Shown: positions 35,445-47,135 of the stretch, in pieces
Numbering within the stretch: position 1 is the stretch's first letter
Layout of the letters: every line of letters begins with the position of its first letter
Assembly: GCA_027559495.1 (NCBI GenBank)
Contig: JAMXSV010000010.1
Location: 186,001-250,000, forward strand
DNA from: Aurifilum marmelostoma
Lineage: Eukaryota; Ascomycota; Sordariomycetes; Diaporthales; Cryphonectriaceae
Length of the DNA stretch: 64,000 nt
Direction: 5' to 3'
The notes under the pieces: generated by a model
Databases searched by the model: none
What the model was told of the DNA's origin: nothing
Seen by the model: the letters and a program-made list of their open reading frames with translations, nothing else
Program-made: the position numbers and the translations under genes

Positions 35445-38324
35445 ATGGCTGCGCCAGCGGATGGCAAGGGGAAGGAAAATGGCTTCCTCGACCAGTGCGC
35501 CATGTATTTCGTCCGCAGCGACAGGCTTTCGGAGTCTATGATCAAAACGGTGGGTCGACGGTCCTTGGGTTTCTTGTCGTATTGTTGTTCCTGCTGCTAA
35601 GAACCGAGCTGCAGTTGAAAGACACAGTCAGGAGATACGGCGCCGACATCGTTGAGACTGAGGCTGACGGCTCTATACCTGTGCCCTCCTGTACACACAT
35701 CATTGCCGAGACCATCGACTTCCCCCAGTACGACGAGGCTATGGCTATGATGGTCCCCGTCGTGAGACCAGCCTGGATCAACACGTCACTACGGAGGGGT
35801 AGACAGGCCCAGATCCGTCCATACTCCCCCGACCCGCGCTTGTTCTTCTCCAATGTGGTCCTGGCCTGCGATGAGCTCCCCGTCACCGACAGGGAGTCCA
35901 TCATCGGTGCGGTCCTGGCCCTCGGTGGCACACAGTCCAAGGATGTCGGCCGTTTGACCACTCACATCTGCGCCCTGTCGACTGATGGACCCAAGGCTCG
36001 CATGGCAAAGGAACGCAAGTGGGCTTGCAAGATTGTTCTTCCGCACTGGTTAGTCACAAGCCGTTTGCCCCTCCCGTGCCATACCCATTCTGATCACATT
36101 CTTTCACAGGTTCGACGACTGCTTCCGGCTTGGAAAGAGAATCGACGAGGGCCCGTACTTGCTTCCTGATCCCGAGATCCTTCGCGCAAACCCCGACGAT
36201 GCCATCGACATACCCGAGAACAAGCACCTCGAGGGAGCCACATCTGCTCGGCCCGACCGACCACCACACAGACCAGCCGACGCCAGACAGAAGCTGACCG
36301 TCTTCGAGAATAAGAAGGTCGCCTTGTCTTGGGACCTTCAGCTGAGCGACGGCCTGCGCAATACCCTTCAAGGCCTTATAATAAACGGAGGAGGAGAGGT
36401 CGTCAACAACACACAAGATTGTGACTGGTTCGTGTGCCAATACCGTGACGGGCCCGAGTACATCAGAGCCGCCCAGCATGGCAAGGACGTCGGTAGCCTT
36501 GCCTGGTTGTATCACATTATATTTAGGAACCAGTGGACAAACCCTCTACACCGCCTCTTGCATTATCCTGTGCCTCGAGGGGGCATGGAAGGGTTCAAAG
36601 GCCTGCGCATCACTGTATCCAACTACGGCGGCGAAGCGCGCACGTACCTGATGAATCTGCTCAGCGCTGCAGGTGCCGATGTCACCGGGGCCATGAGACA
36701 GGACAACACACACCTCATCACCGCGCGCAAAGCCGGTGACAAGTGTGATGCCGCTGGAGACTGGAACATCCCCATGATCAACCACCTGTGGGTTGAGGAG
36801 AGCTACGCCAAGTGCGAGGTGCAGGCACTGACTGACCCTCGATATTCGCAATTTCCCCCGCGGACGAATCTGAGCGAGGTTATCGGCCAGACCTGGTTTG
36901 ACGAGTCGCGACTCCATACCGTGTACTACCCCGGCGGTGATGACGACTTGGATCCCGCGGCCCGCCGCAAGAGGACAGTCAAGAATATGGTTCAGGACAA
37001 TGCACGACGGCATGGTCCCGGAGCCGGTCTGGTCGTCGGACGACAGAAGCACCCCGAGTTCGACATCATGCAGGACGACGAGGAAGAATATGCGGACAAG
37101 ACAGCGCGGAAATTTGGGGTCCCGGCGCCGCCAAAGGCAAATGCACAACCCGATTCTACTACACCCGTCCGCACGCGAACTCTGCGTACCGGCAAGGAGA
37201 ACGACACCTCCTCGGTCTACTCGAGCGGTAGTCGCAGTGCCAAGGCCTCAGCGCTCAACAAGCTGCAGACCTTGGCAACCGACATCGCGCTGTACGAAAA
37301 GGAACGGAAGAGGAAGTCGACGGGCAACACGCCCTTTGGTGGCAAGCGGGCGGCGGACCGCATCGAGCAGGAGCGGGAGAAGGAGCGGGAGAAGGAGCGG
37401 GAGAAGGAGCGGGAGAAGGAGCGGGAGAAGAAGGCCCAGGAGAAGGGCCGGTCCAGAAGTCCCACTCACGAGCGCGCAGAGGAAGACGAAGACGAGGACA
37501 ATAATGATGTGGAAGAATCCCGGCCGGCCAAGCGACAAAAGTCATGTCTGCCTCCAGTGGACATGCGCATCGTCGTGACCGGCTATCAGAGGTGGACGGA
37601 TAATGCAAAGAAGGAAGACGCAGACAGGGTGAGTCTCCAGCCAGAGCCCGATTGGAAGCTTTCTGTTTCATATATTTTCTTTGCTAATGACAGAGGACAG
37701 CGGAAGCTGCGCGCCATGGGCATCCTGATTGTGCAGGAGTCGGCACAATGTGACTACCTGGCGGCACCACATTTGCTCCGTACTGTTAAATTTGTCCGCA
37801 CTCTCGCCCAGGGCCCAGAGGTGATCAACTCCACCTTCATCGACGACTGCCTCGAGAAGGGCGAGCGTCAGCACGTCGGGAAGTACAAGCTCAAGGACAA
37901 GGAGAAGGAGAGGTCACTCAACGTCAACCTCGAGAGGTCGATCAAGCGGGCGCGGCAGAACAAGGGTCGGCTCATGTGGGGTGTCCCAGTATACTGCACT
38001 ACCTCGGTCAAGAGCGGGCCCGAGAGCTACCAACCCATCGCCACAGCCAATGGTGCCATCTTCAAGACATACAACGGCCGCACGTCGACCATCAAGGTCA
38101 CGCGCCCAGAGGAGGACAGCCAGGGCATGGAGCCGGTGTACCTGCTGACGACCAACAGCAAGACGGAGCGGAACCTGTGGCCGAGGTTCGAGAAGATGGC
38201 CAGGGACGGCAACATGGAGCCAAGGATCGTATGTGTGGACTGGCTGCTCTGGGTCGCCATGAACCAGGAGTTGATCTTTGACGCGAAGTATCTGGCTGAG
38301 AACTGGTACAAAGGCCAGGATTGA
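35445..38324 (+). CDS. Multi-BRCT protein, Rtt107/Brc1-like
   Basis: Exons 35445-35549, 35615-36048, 36110-37628 and 37701-38324 give 893 residues. BRCT folds are recognisable at about 15-110 (LKDTVRRYGADIVE, then VRPAWINTSL), 110-200 (FFSNVVLACDELP ending KIVLPHWFDDCF), about 240-430 (two more, with GLRITVSNYGGEARTYL and INHLWVEESYAKCEVQ), and a C-terminal pair at about 675-893 (MRIVVTGYQRW, FIDDCLEKGER, VCVDWLLWVAMN). The order of N-terminal BRCTs, basic/acidic linker and C-terminal tandem matches Rtt107 and Brc1, scaffolds that bind phosphorylated H2A at stalled forks. The linker carries five perfect 12-bp repeats. Intron 3 (72 bp, no stop) would be readable if retained. The product name is inferred from architecture. 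Confidence 0.85.
37371..37430 (+). repeat. Five perfect 12-bp coding repeats (EREK)
   Basis: The unit GAGCGGGAGAAG occurs five times in tandem and encodes (EREK)5 in the linker of the BRCT protein, probably a single charged alpha-helix. Perfect identity at nucleotide level indicates recent expansion. Confidence 0.95.
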
Positions 38325-38679
38325 GGATACTGCTGTGGCGAGGAGGGTTGTGTGTGTGTGTGTGTATGTGTCTCCTCTTGCGTCCCACTGTAGGGGGTCC
38401 TGCATTTTGTGCACATTGTCGTAGCGGACGGCATCTTGGACGGACGTCACGGGTGATACACTTTGAAAGTGTGTTTTCAGCCCGCTTCCAGCCCGCTTCC
38501 AATGATGCCGTGTGTGCATCTTGTTGATGTCACAAGTTCTAGTCAGTTAGGGAGGGACCTGGGTCGGTGAATGTTTTAGTACCATAGCTTTGGCGTTGAA
38601 AGAATCTCGAAATTCATACCCAGGAGTGTCGCAGGATTGGCGTATCACCAAGTGTCGATGCAAATCCAGATAGATGTGT
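38325..38679. other. Convergent 3' intergenic region
   Basis: These 355 bp separate the stops of the BRCT gene and VPS25. A short (GT)n lies at 38348-38364. No gene is visible. Confidence 0.6.
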
Positions 38680-39467
38680 TTAGAAGAACTTGATGCCCTG
38701 CGAGTCCTCTTGTCCAAAGATCTGTGCTTTCCCTCTCTTGACAAGAACGTTCAAGGCTTTCTGTAGGAGATCTTGGTCGAGGCCGTGGAACTCTGTTGTT
38801 TTTGGAAACGAAGTCAGCCAGAAGTGTCTACATCTCCCACCAAAAGGAAGATACCTCGCTTGGCCTGGCCAGGTAGAAAGAGACGGCAGGGAAAAGACGG
38901 CATCAGCTCCAATCCTTTCTTTCTCTCTTCTTTTTTTTTTTTTTTTTTTTTGCTTCTTCCTTCCTTACCTGTTCCAATCGTCGCATCCCCCTGCGTCAGC
39001 TCATAGAGCGTCAAAACAGTCCCCTTCTGCCCCGTCTCGTCCACCCACCCCTCCACCAGCGCCGCCCACTCCTCCGGCGTGCGCCAGTACACCCAGACGA
39101 GGTCACCACCACCATCACCACCGCCTCCTCCCTCGGAAGAAGACGAGACATACTCGGCCCGCCCGTCCTTGCGCATAAAGTCAATCACCTCGCGGATGTC
39201 GGACAGGGCGAGGCGGCGGTTGAGGCGGCGGTTGTGGAAGAGCTCTTCTGTGCTCGGCGGGGCGGCGTCGCCGGGGGAGAGGAGGGGGAGCTTGAAGATG
39301 CGGTAGTGGCGGCAGTAGGCGAGGACGAGCGAGGACCACTTGACGAGCTGGGCGTGGAGGGTGTTGAGGTTGGTCTGGCGGGTGTAGAAGGCTGGGAAGT
39401 AGTACTCGCGGGGGAAGGTGAAGGGTTGCTGGGGTGGGTTGGTTGTTGTTGCTGTTGTCGTCGCCAT
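38680..39467 (-). CDS. VPS25: ESCRT-II subunit VPS25
   Basis: Exons 39467-38969 and 38792-38680 encode 203 residues. VPS25 forms ESCRT-II with VPS22 and VPS36, sorting ubiquitinated cargo into multivesicular bodies. The N-terminal winged helix starts FTFPREYYFPAFYTRQTNL, with the Pro-rich PREYYFPAF segment that contacts the partner subunits, and KWSSLVLAYCRHY after it. The second winged helix includes VWVYWRTPEEWAALV and, after the intron, EFHGLDQDLLQKALNVLVK and KAQIFGQEDSQGIKFF. A Gly/Ser insert (SSSSEGGGGGDGGGD) interrupts the domain. The ATG at 39467 precedes a Thr-rich leader; the frame is open upstream to another ATG at 39632, which I consider less likely. The 176-bp intron contains a T21-type tract on the plus strand. 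Confidence 0.93.
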
Positions 39468-40137
39468 CGTGAGCGGGAATGTGCGGGAGGAAGACGCAGA
39501 GGTTGTTGGTGTAGGGGATTCGTGGGTTGGGGGGGGCTGCTGAGGGTGGTTGGTGATGGTTAAGAAGGATGACGGAGGGGGGGGAGAGAGAGCGAGCTTG
39601 TGAAGGAGCTGTAGTACCCCGCGGCCCGTCATCCTACAGCGTCATCTCTTATCTCTGGGTTAGTGGGGTCAGTGCTAGGTTCTAACACCTAAAGCCACTG
39701 TAGTACGAGCAGTACACAGCATGTGGCAGCGGGTGGTCAGCACCTTACCAGTGGCTCGGGTCGACCATTTTATAGCAGCATTAGCATTGCTGCTTGCACC
39801 AGATGAAACAGACATGTTTCCAGATTTTCATCAAGGCCACAATCATCATCATTATCGTCATCTTCTAGAGGGAAACGAGGAGACAAAAGTCCAAGAGAAT
39901 ATCATACAGAAAGCCTCCCATTCAAGGTAACGTATGTGGTATTACCATCATCAATCGATTTGAATCAAAACCAATGGTCTTTTCCCCTTTTCTCTATGTG
40001 AATAATAGTTTGGAGGCCCTCATACTTACTCCTTGACACCATCCAACACCGTCTGCTCATGCTCTGGTATCAACAAGGAAAATAAACAGAGAAAACTAAA
40101 ATCGGAAACAAGAGCCGGGCTGTAGAAATGTATCCAA
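39468..40137. other. Intergenic region, VPS25 / NDC80
   Basis: These 670 bp cover the VPS25 upstream region and the NDC80 3' region. Only short unremarkable open frames are present; nothing else is seen. Confidence 0.55.
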
Positions 40138-42711
40138 TCAGTCCTCGTCTATCGCAGCATCGCCGGCCGGCTCCTCGGTCGCGAGCTCCTTCTCCAGCTC
40201 ATCAGTGACGAAGCCCTCGTAGTCCTCGAGACTCTTCTGGACGTGCATCTTGAACTTGATGGTGTCGTTCAGCATGCGCATGATCTCGGTGTGCAGCTCC
40301 TCTCGGAGCGCATTCGCCCGGATCGTCAGCTGCTCGTACCTGGTTGAAAACGTTGTTAGCATGAATTTCCCTCTCTGCCAACAGGAATAACCCTGCTGTT
40401 TGCTGCTGAGGAGGGCGTCGGCGGCGGCTCACTCAATGTTGACGTTCATCTCCCTCTGCTCCATCAGCTGCACGCTCTCGCTGAGGCTCGCCCGCATCTT
40501 GGCAAGCTCCTTCTCCATCTTCTCGATCTGTGCATCCGACGCCATGCGCTGGGTCATGGTGACCTCCTTGGTCTTCTCGTGCTCCTCCTCGGCCGCGCGC
40601 ACCCGGTGCTCCAGGGCCTCGACCTCGTTGCGCTTGTCCTCCATGGCCTCCTTGATGTTGTCGAGCAGCTCCGACTCCTTCATCATCTTGTCCATCAGCG
40701 CGCTGCGGCGCTCCGAGATCTCCTTGCGCAGCTCTGCAAAGGCGTTCTTAACCTGGCCCCGCAGGTCTAGGTTCAGGATGTGCGCCGGCTGGTAGCCCGT
40801 GTGCGGGTCGGCCAGGAGCCGCTCGTTCTCGAAGCCGTCCGCGTAGGAGCCCTTGAGCTGCGAGGCCGTGAAGTTGGGGCCCTCGTTGACCGTCACCCGC
40901 AGCTCGTAGTCCTTGCCCTTGGCGTTGACCGCAGTGGCCGGCATGAGCCCGATCTGGTACGCCACCGTGTTGTACCGGTCCACCATGCGCTCGAGGTCGT
41001 CGAGCTTCCTGCTGGCCTCGACCTCCTTGTCGACCACCTTCTTCTTCACCTCGTCCAGCCGCTGCCCTGCGGACTCGATGCCTTTCTGTAGCCGCTCGCG
41101 CTCCGAGGTCATGCGGTCGATATCCGCCATGCTGATCCCCTGGTCGTCGACCACCTTCTGGAGGCCCCGCCGCTCCTCCTCGGCCTCGTGCAGCTCCTGC
41201 GACATCTTCTCGAGCTCTTCCAGCAGCACCTGTATCCTGCTCTCGTACTTCTCCGACCTCTGCACGGCCAGGGTGTTGTACTCTTCGAACTTGACCCTGT
41301 CCTCCTCCATGATCTGGTGGTGGCTGTCGAGCACCGCGGGGTCCGGCGTCATCTTCTCCAGGTCCTCGATCTCCTGCAGCAGCCGCGCGGTTCTCCGCCT
41401 CGAGCATCTGCAGCTCCTGGTGGTATTTGTTGTTGGACGACTCGAACTGATCGGCCATATGCTCCACGTGAGGTGCCAGGGCGCTCTTGGCGTCTTCCTC
41501 GCTCGAGTCCTCGGGCATGGCAAGCCAATCATCGTATGCCCTGCCCAAAAAGTCGAACGTGATGTGATCCCCGATGACATCGACACCGGCCTCGAGGCAG
41601 GCGTCCTCGTAGCGGTTGTGCGAGTATGCCTCGAGCATCTGGGCCAGCTGCATCATCCAGTGCAGGACGCCCAGGAACATGTACCAGTTCTGACCTCCGA
41701 CGGCGGCGATCTGGCTCTTGGTGATGCCCTTCTCGTACGGGTAGCGGAGCTGTTTCAGCAGGGGCGGGACCTCCTGGTCGATGTTTTTCAGGAAGCGATA
41801 GCTCGGGTCGATGCGGTGGTAGAGCCACTGGAACATGTAGTTGAAGTCCTTCTGGGTCGGCGACTTGATGACGTTCTGCGAGAGGACGTGCTTCATCTCC
41901 AGCTCGAAGTTGTGCTGGGCCAGGTAGTCCAGCAGCTCCTGCCCTATCCTGGACTGGTAGGCGCGGTCCTTGAGGGGCCGGGGGTCGCGAGGGACACCGG
42001 CGGGCTGGGGGGCCTGCTGGAAGAAGCTCTGATGGCCGCCCATGTGGGCGTGGGTCGAGGTGCGCGCGCGGTAGATACTGCTCCGACGCTCGCCGTCGGT
42101 GGATATGCGACCAGGTATGCTGCCGGGCGTGTAGGACTTGAGGGTGGACGTGCTGTTGGGCTGGTAGGACATGCGCTTGATGGAGGACGGGCCTGCCATG
42201 TCTGCTGCGAGGTTCCCGCCAAAGGAGGAGCGGTTGAACATGGGCTGGGGCGGCCTCGATATGGCCAGGGACTGCCTAGATCCCGAGACGGAGCGGGTGT
42301 GGCTCGAGGAGTAGGGGGCACCCGCGCCGCCCATGGAGGAGGAGTGTGAACGCTTCATGGCGGAGGGAGGCTGCGGGATGGCGGAGGAGTTGTAGCTGAT
42401 GCCTCCGAGGGTCTGGGCGGGAATCACGACATTAGTACCGCGTATATACTATAATGATGATGAAACAAAGGGAAAAATTGATGAGGACTGCTGTCAAGTA
42501 TTCAATTGTGCGTGTTTCTTGCTATTGTATTGAATTGCGACGGTGTTGGTGGAGGATTTGGGTTGGGTTGTGAGTCGAGGGTGGGTGCAGAACGCGATTG
42601 AACAAAGACTGGCGTACAGGGCGCCAGCACTGCTCAAGGTGCCACCACTCTCTGCCTTTAACTTACCTCTCTCGGCCGCCGCACACTCCACAGTCCTGTG
42701 TCCTGCGACAT
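40138..42711 (-). CDS. NDC80: Kinetochore protein NDC80, with one apparent frameshift
   Basis: Exons 42711-42667, 42412-40433 and 40339-40138 give about 741 residues. NDC80 (HEC1) is the microtubule-binding subunit of the outer kinetochore Ndc80 complex. Exon 1 encodes MSQDTGLWSVRRPRE, the typical fungal start, joined in phase 0 to TLGGISYNSSAIPQP; the intron has GTAAGT and a TACTAAT branch site. A Ser/Arg-rich tail leads to the CH domain from about residue 145 (RPLKDRAYQSRIGQELLDYL, later YMFLGVLHWMMQLAQML). A long coiled coil runs from about 300 to the end. Frames before and after ENR/ARLLQEIEDLEK differ by one extra base near 41387-41396 (CCGCGCGG area), not a simple homopolymer. As NDC80 is essential in studied fungi, an error in the sequence is more likely than a broken gene. 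Confidence 0.94.
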
Positions 42712-43292
42712 TGTTGCTGCTCTGGTAGGCCCTCTGAGGGGGCAAAGTGTTCGAAAATAAGATGAGAAATATCAAGCAAGGTTCGCGACCACGATGATCA
42801 GCAAATTCAGAGTATACTCGTGGCCTGTCTCGCGTGAAGGTCGTGAAGAGGAAACAGGGTGTGAAAGACGCTGGGCTGCCCGAGTAAAGTCGCCGTTGCT
42901 GTGGAGGGAGTAAACAAGACGTGCTGCAGCCAATCAGCGCTGAGTCGCAGAACGTCTACCCGCTGGGGTGTGAGGTGGACATGCCGGGGTGAGGGACCAA
43001 GTACCTTGTACTACGCTAGACCTAAAACGTAATTTTTCTTTTTTGGCCTGGGCATCCGCATGAGGGGGGGGGGGGCGGTTTTGCTCCCCATGGACGAACA
43101 GCCGCTGAGTGAACCTCGGCTCTAGGCTCTAGTCCCCAAGCAGTCCGAATGTGGATCACGGCTCATCACAAGCAAGTCCATCCATCCATCAAGCACCCGA
43201 ACTCCCTTCGATTGCTACGGTTTCACCACGCCCAGTCCTCTTCCTAGCATTCTCATCGCCATGCAGCAGGTCTGAACAAAAGTCTGCCCAGC
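42712..43292. promoter_or_regulatory. Divergent promoter region, NDC80 / PEX14
   Basis: These 581 bp lie between the two start codons. A G11 run lies at about 43065-43076. Sequence on the PEX14 side (43150-43290) is CA/CT-rich like a leader. I see no clear TATA box. Confidence 0.45.
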
Positions 43293-44688
43293 ATGCCCAT
43301 TCGCGAAGAACTGGTGGCCTCTGCGGTAAGTCCACACTCAATACCTTCTCGAACCCGATCAATATGCTAACGACGTCACGCAGGCCCAGTGTAGGTCTCC
43401 AGTCACCACCAACAACTCACGAGAAAACGTGTTCTCCCTGGCTTCCGCAGCTGACTCACTCAACTCCTACCTGGCAATACAGTTCTACAAGATCCTAGCG
43501 TGGCTGCATCGCCCGTCGAGAACAGGATAGCGTTCCTCAAGGCAAAGAACCTGACCGAAGAAGAGATCCAGGCTTCCCTGGCCAGAGCTGCCGGAGAGGT
43601 TGCACCCGTGCCATCATATGCAGTAGCAGCACCGCCAGCTGGCCCCATACCGGGTCAGCCACCAGCATACTACGGAGGAGGGGGGCTATCCGCCATACGG
43701 CTGGCAGCCACCGCCCCCAGAGGTGCCTAGGAGGGACTGGCGGGACTGGTTCATCATGGCTACCGTGGTGGGAGGCGTTGGGTATGGCCTATTCACATTG
43801 GGAAAGGTAGAGGATTACCCTTTATTTTTTCCCCATGCTAGTGGTGACTTTGGTCCAAAAGCAAAAGCATGGCTGACTAGGCGATAGCGCTACGTCTACC
43901 CTCTGATCGCTCCGCCCACCCCCGAGCGTCTCGAATCCGACAAGAAGTCCATCGACGAGCAGTTCGAGAAGGCCTTCACCCTGGTGGAGCAGCTGTCCAA
44001 GGACACAGAGGCTCTCAAGAGCGCAGAGCAGCATAGGACGGAGAGGCTGGACAGCGCGCTGACCGAGCTGGACACGGTCATCAACGAACTGAAGTCCGCC
44101 AGTAGGAGGAGGGAGGACGAGGCACTGCGGATCCGGGACGACGTCTCGAACCTCAGGGACTCGATTCCCAAAGCCCTCGATGCGCAGAAGAGTCTGACCG
44201 ACAACAGGCTGCAGGAGGTCAACGCCGAGCTCAAGAGCCTAAAGGCCATTGTCACCCAGCGCATGACCGGCGGAACCACCTCAGGCGCCGGCAACAGCTA
44301 CGGATCCCGGGGCGCCATGTCACCTGCGCCTGCTCCTGCTCCTGCCTCTGCTTCTACACCAATCCCCGCGCTCGGAAACGACAGTGGTAACAATGGAACT
44401 ACTGCTGATGGCAACACTGCCGCGGACAAGGCCGCGAAGCCGACAAACGGGCCATCATCCTCCTCCTCCTCCCCATACCAGGATGCTGGCGCGAGCAACA
44501 ACGGGCGTGCCTCGCCTTTTAGCAGCGGCATCTCGGCGGCGGCTGTCAAGATCCCAGAGTGGCAGAGGGCGATGGCGAGCAAGAGAGGCAACTCGACATC
44601 CCTGAACAACAACAACAACAACAACAACACAGGGGATGCTGGCGGCAGTGCGCAGCAGACCGAGGCTGGGAGTAGCAGCGGGCCATGA
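43293..44688 (+). CDS. PEX14: Peroxisomal membrane docking protein PEX14, with 7-nt microexon and one apparent frameshift
   Basis: Exons 43293-43325, 43384-43390, 43483-43806 and 43888-44688 give about 387 residues. PEX14 docks PEX5 and PEX7 cargo at the peroxisome membrane. The N-terminal domain is MPIREELVASA-AQF-LQDPSVAASPVENRIAFLKAKNL; it can only be assembled through a 7-nt exon, GCCCAGT, flanked by CACGCAG and GTAGGT. A Pro/Gly-rich stretch and a hydrophobic segment (WFIMATVVGGVGYGLFTLG) follow, then a coiled coil from about residue 125 to 230 and a Ser/Asn-rich tail with (N)8. One extra G in the G6 run at 43680-43685 separates the N-terminal frame from the GYPPYGWQPPPPEVPRRDW frame. 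Head-to-head with NDC80. Confidence 0.92.
43384..43390 (+). other. PEX14: 7-nt microexon of PEX14
   Basis: GCCCAGT supplies Ala, Gln and the first base of Phe. The flanking introns are 58 bp (GTAAGT, GCTAACG branch, CACGCAG) and 92 bp (GTAGGT, GCTGACT branch, TACAG). Both splice phases match the conserved PEX14 N-terminus. Confidence 0.8.
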
Positions 44689-44973
44689 GGGTTTTGAGTT
44701 TGCGGGGATATGCAAGATCCCTTGGCCAAGCTTTGGCAGGAGATGTGGCACAGTATAATAGCCGATGAATAATCACGAAGTCAATATATTGGGACTTTTC
44801 AAGGTGCCTTGGAATTGGATCCTTTTTATATTTACATATGCTTGCCATATTTACGAATTCTCGCCATTCTCATACAATCTCTGACATACTTGCATACCCC
44901 GTCAAAAAGAAAGGCTCTGGCTCGACCAAATGTGCTTTGCTGACTGGCCGAAGGAGGTTACAAAGTTACGCCT

Positions 44974-45940
44974 TCAAGAAAGAGTGACGCTGGAAGTTCC
45001 AGTGCTCTCATAACCCTCAGTAGCCATGATCTGGTAATTGTACGCGCCAAGAGTCTATAATTCGAAACAACAAGACATGGTTAGTAATTTTTTTTTTCCC
45101 CTCTTCTTTTTATTCTTCTCAACATTGTATACTCGTTCAGGGAACATAGCAAACTCACCATGCCAAGGCTGTTCCAGGCAGCAATGTGGTTCGCAAAGGT
45201 GATGGTGCCGCTGGTCCTCTCGCTCTGGCGGATGCTCAGGTACTGGTTGAAGGTCTGGGTGCCCTGGATGGAGGGGGCGTTGCTGCGGACGACCTCGTAG
45301 ATGTCGTAGGTGGCGCCGTCGGAGGTGACGGTGCCCTTGTGGGTGCCTGCGGACCCGGGGTTGTAGGTGCCATAGGTCTCGATGACGTCTAGGAAAGGAG
45401 AAGTTTTGGGGGGTTTTTTTTTGTTAGAAAGGCTGTGTGTGAGGGAAGGGTGTAGAACTGAAAGTGAATCTCTTGTTGTTGCTTACAATATTCGACGAGG
45501 GGCGAGGTCGTCCAGCCGTAGAGGGCGAGGAGGGAGTCTCCGCCGGCGTTGAGGGAGCCGCTGTAGGTAACGGTGCTGTGAAGAGGCGTGGCTGTCAGTC
45601 TTGTAACACTTTTTGTCTTTTTTCTTTCCTTTTATCTTTCTGTCTCTTGTTTCTACTTCTTCTTCCTTCAAACTTACCGGGCGCTCCCAGTCGACCAACC
45701 AATACCAGACACAACATCAGTGTTGGAAGAAGACCAAGACAGCGAGTAGGTTCCCGTGCCCAGTGTCAGGACATCGGTACCAGTCTCGACGTAGTTGGAG
45801 AAGTAGTAACCCTCATAAGTGCCAGTGGTCGAGGCCGTGATGACTTCACTGCGCTCCTCGAGCTTCTGGCCCGTGGGTGCAGCAGAGACCGTGGCCGCGC
45901 CCAGGCAGGCGGCGAGCAGGATGGTCTTGATGCTGAACAT
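44974..45940 (-). CDS. GH11 endo-1,4-beta-xylanase (secreted)
   Basis: Exons 45940-45678, 45575-45487, 45388-45159 and 45054-44974 give 220 residues, the size of a single-domain GH11 enzyme with no carbohydrate-binding module. The signal peptide MFSIKTILLAACLGAATVSA is followed by a short propeptide ending near LEER. The beta-jelly-roll has the expected GTYSLSWSS, SGSLNAGGDSLLALYGW and the nucleophile region PLVEYYVIETYG; the acid/base Glu is in YQIMATEGYESTG. It cleaves internal bonds of xylan. All three introns agree in phase. It is divergent from the CE5 esterase; both probably respond to xylan. Confidence 0.95.
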
Positions 45941-46063
45941 GACTACGGCTGCTTGGTGAAGAGGTTCTTGGAGTTTTCTAAGAGGAAGATGGGAGAATAG
46001 ATGGGAGGGATTGTGTGGCTACAGGACGTCTCGAACATCATGGAATAGGGGATCATCTTGATT

Positions 46064-46071
46064 AATTTATA
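46064..46071 (-). promoter_or_regulatory. TATA-like box of the xylanase gene
   Basis: TATAAATT on the minus strand, about 125 bp before the GH11 ATG. Confidence 0.45.
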
Positions 46072-46681
46072 TCTGTACTCCGGAGAAGTCGTCAAGGGCA
46101 GTCATAGTCATGTCATGTCCCAACATGATACTTGGTCGCCTCCAGTGAAGCAAGCGTACGCGATGCAAAGGCCGTCGTCTCCCTTGAGGCACCACGCGCG
46201 CCCTCCCCCCCCCCCCCTCCCCCTTTCTTCCTCCCCTTCCCTTTACCCCGGAGAAATGCGACGCTGCACTCCGGCTCAAGCTTACTGACTTGCGGGGAAG
46301 GACTGTTCAGTTCAAGGGGTAGTGGGCTCGCCCATCACATGAGTAGCGGCGAGATGCGCCCCGGGTAAAAGTGATTCTGGATGCCCTGCGTCGTAAGCAT
46401 AGTCTGGGGAACTTGCCTCCGTTTCTTCTCTCAAAGGTTGCATTCAACTTCCCAAGTATGGCACACCATTATGTAAGAAAGACCCGGGCGAGGAACCAGA
46501 AAGGTGTAGCGGTTTGATGTAAATGGAGGCAGCGCTACCATGTCGTGCGTCCAGGTGCCGAAGCCCGGATGATTTGCGGCTTGGCGCCAGCAGAACAAAG
46601 CACTCTAGAGGCTCCATATATCCATATTGGGCACGAAGGAAGATTGGAATTTGGTACGGGTAAAAGCAAACTGGCAGAGAC

Positions 46682-46687
46682 CTAGCC
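46682..46687 (-). promoter_or_regulatory. GGCTAG, candidate XlnR/XYR1 site
   Basis: Matches the GGCTAR consensus of the xylanase activator XlnR/XYR1. It is a six-base motif, so chance occurrence is likely; the location between two xylanolytic genes gives it some weight. Confidence 0.3.
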
Positions 46688-46846
46688 ACCACGAGAATGT
46701 CTTCGTATGCAAGTCAGTAGGTCAACATGTGGGAAAATGGTGGGAAGAGGATGCGAGACCAGGATGTCGACGGGCCAAGGATATGCCCATGTGCATACGG
46801 GGGAAAAAGAGTGGAATTGCTATGGTATAGCATGATCGGGAAGAGA

Positions 46847-46852
46847 TTAGCC
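46847..46852 (-). promoter_or_regulatory. GGCTAA, candidate XlnR/XYR1 site
   Basis: The preferred form of the XlnR/XYR1 consensus, 165 bp from the GGCTAG site and on the same strand. Binding is inferred only. Confidence 0.35.
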
Positions 46853-47135
46853 TATGCATAATACGATCTAAACAACTCTAGGCTTCCTCATTTGAGTAGG
46901 TCTTCCTCCATGTAGAGGTCTCGTGAGGGCCGCCGTGCTGTGTCTGTCTCCTTTGCTCCGGCCGGCTGGAGGTCGATGCACATGTGCAGTCTGTCAATTC
47001 TTGGGTATACAGAAACCTGTCCTGCACTCCCACGGCAAAGTTGGCATGATCAGCTCACCGAGACGTAATGAGCAATATATATGCTGGTTCATAAGTGAGG
47101 CCAGTATCCGGAGACCTGTGAAGACTTGGTCTTTG

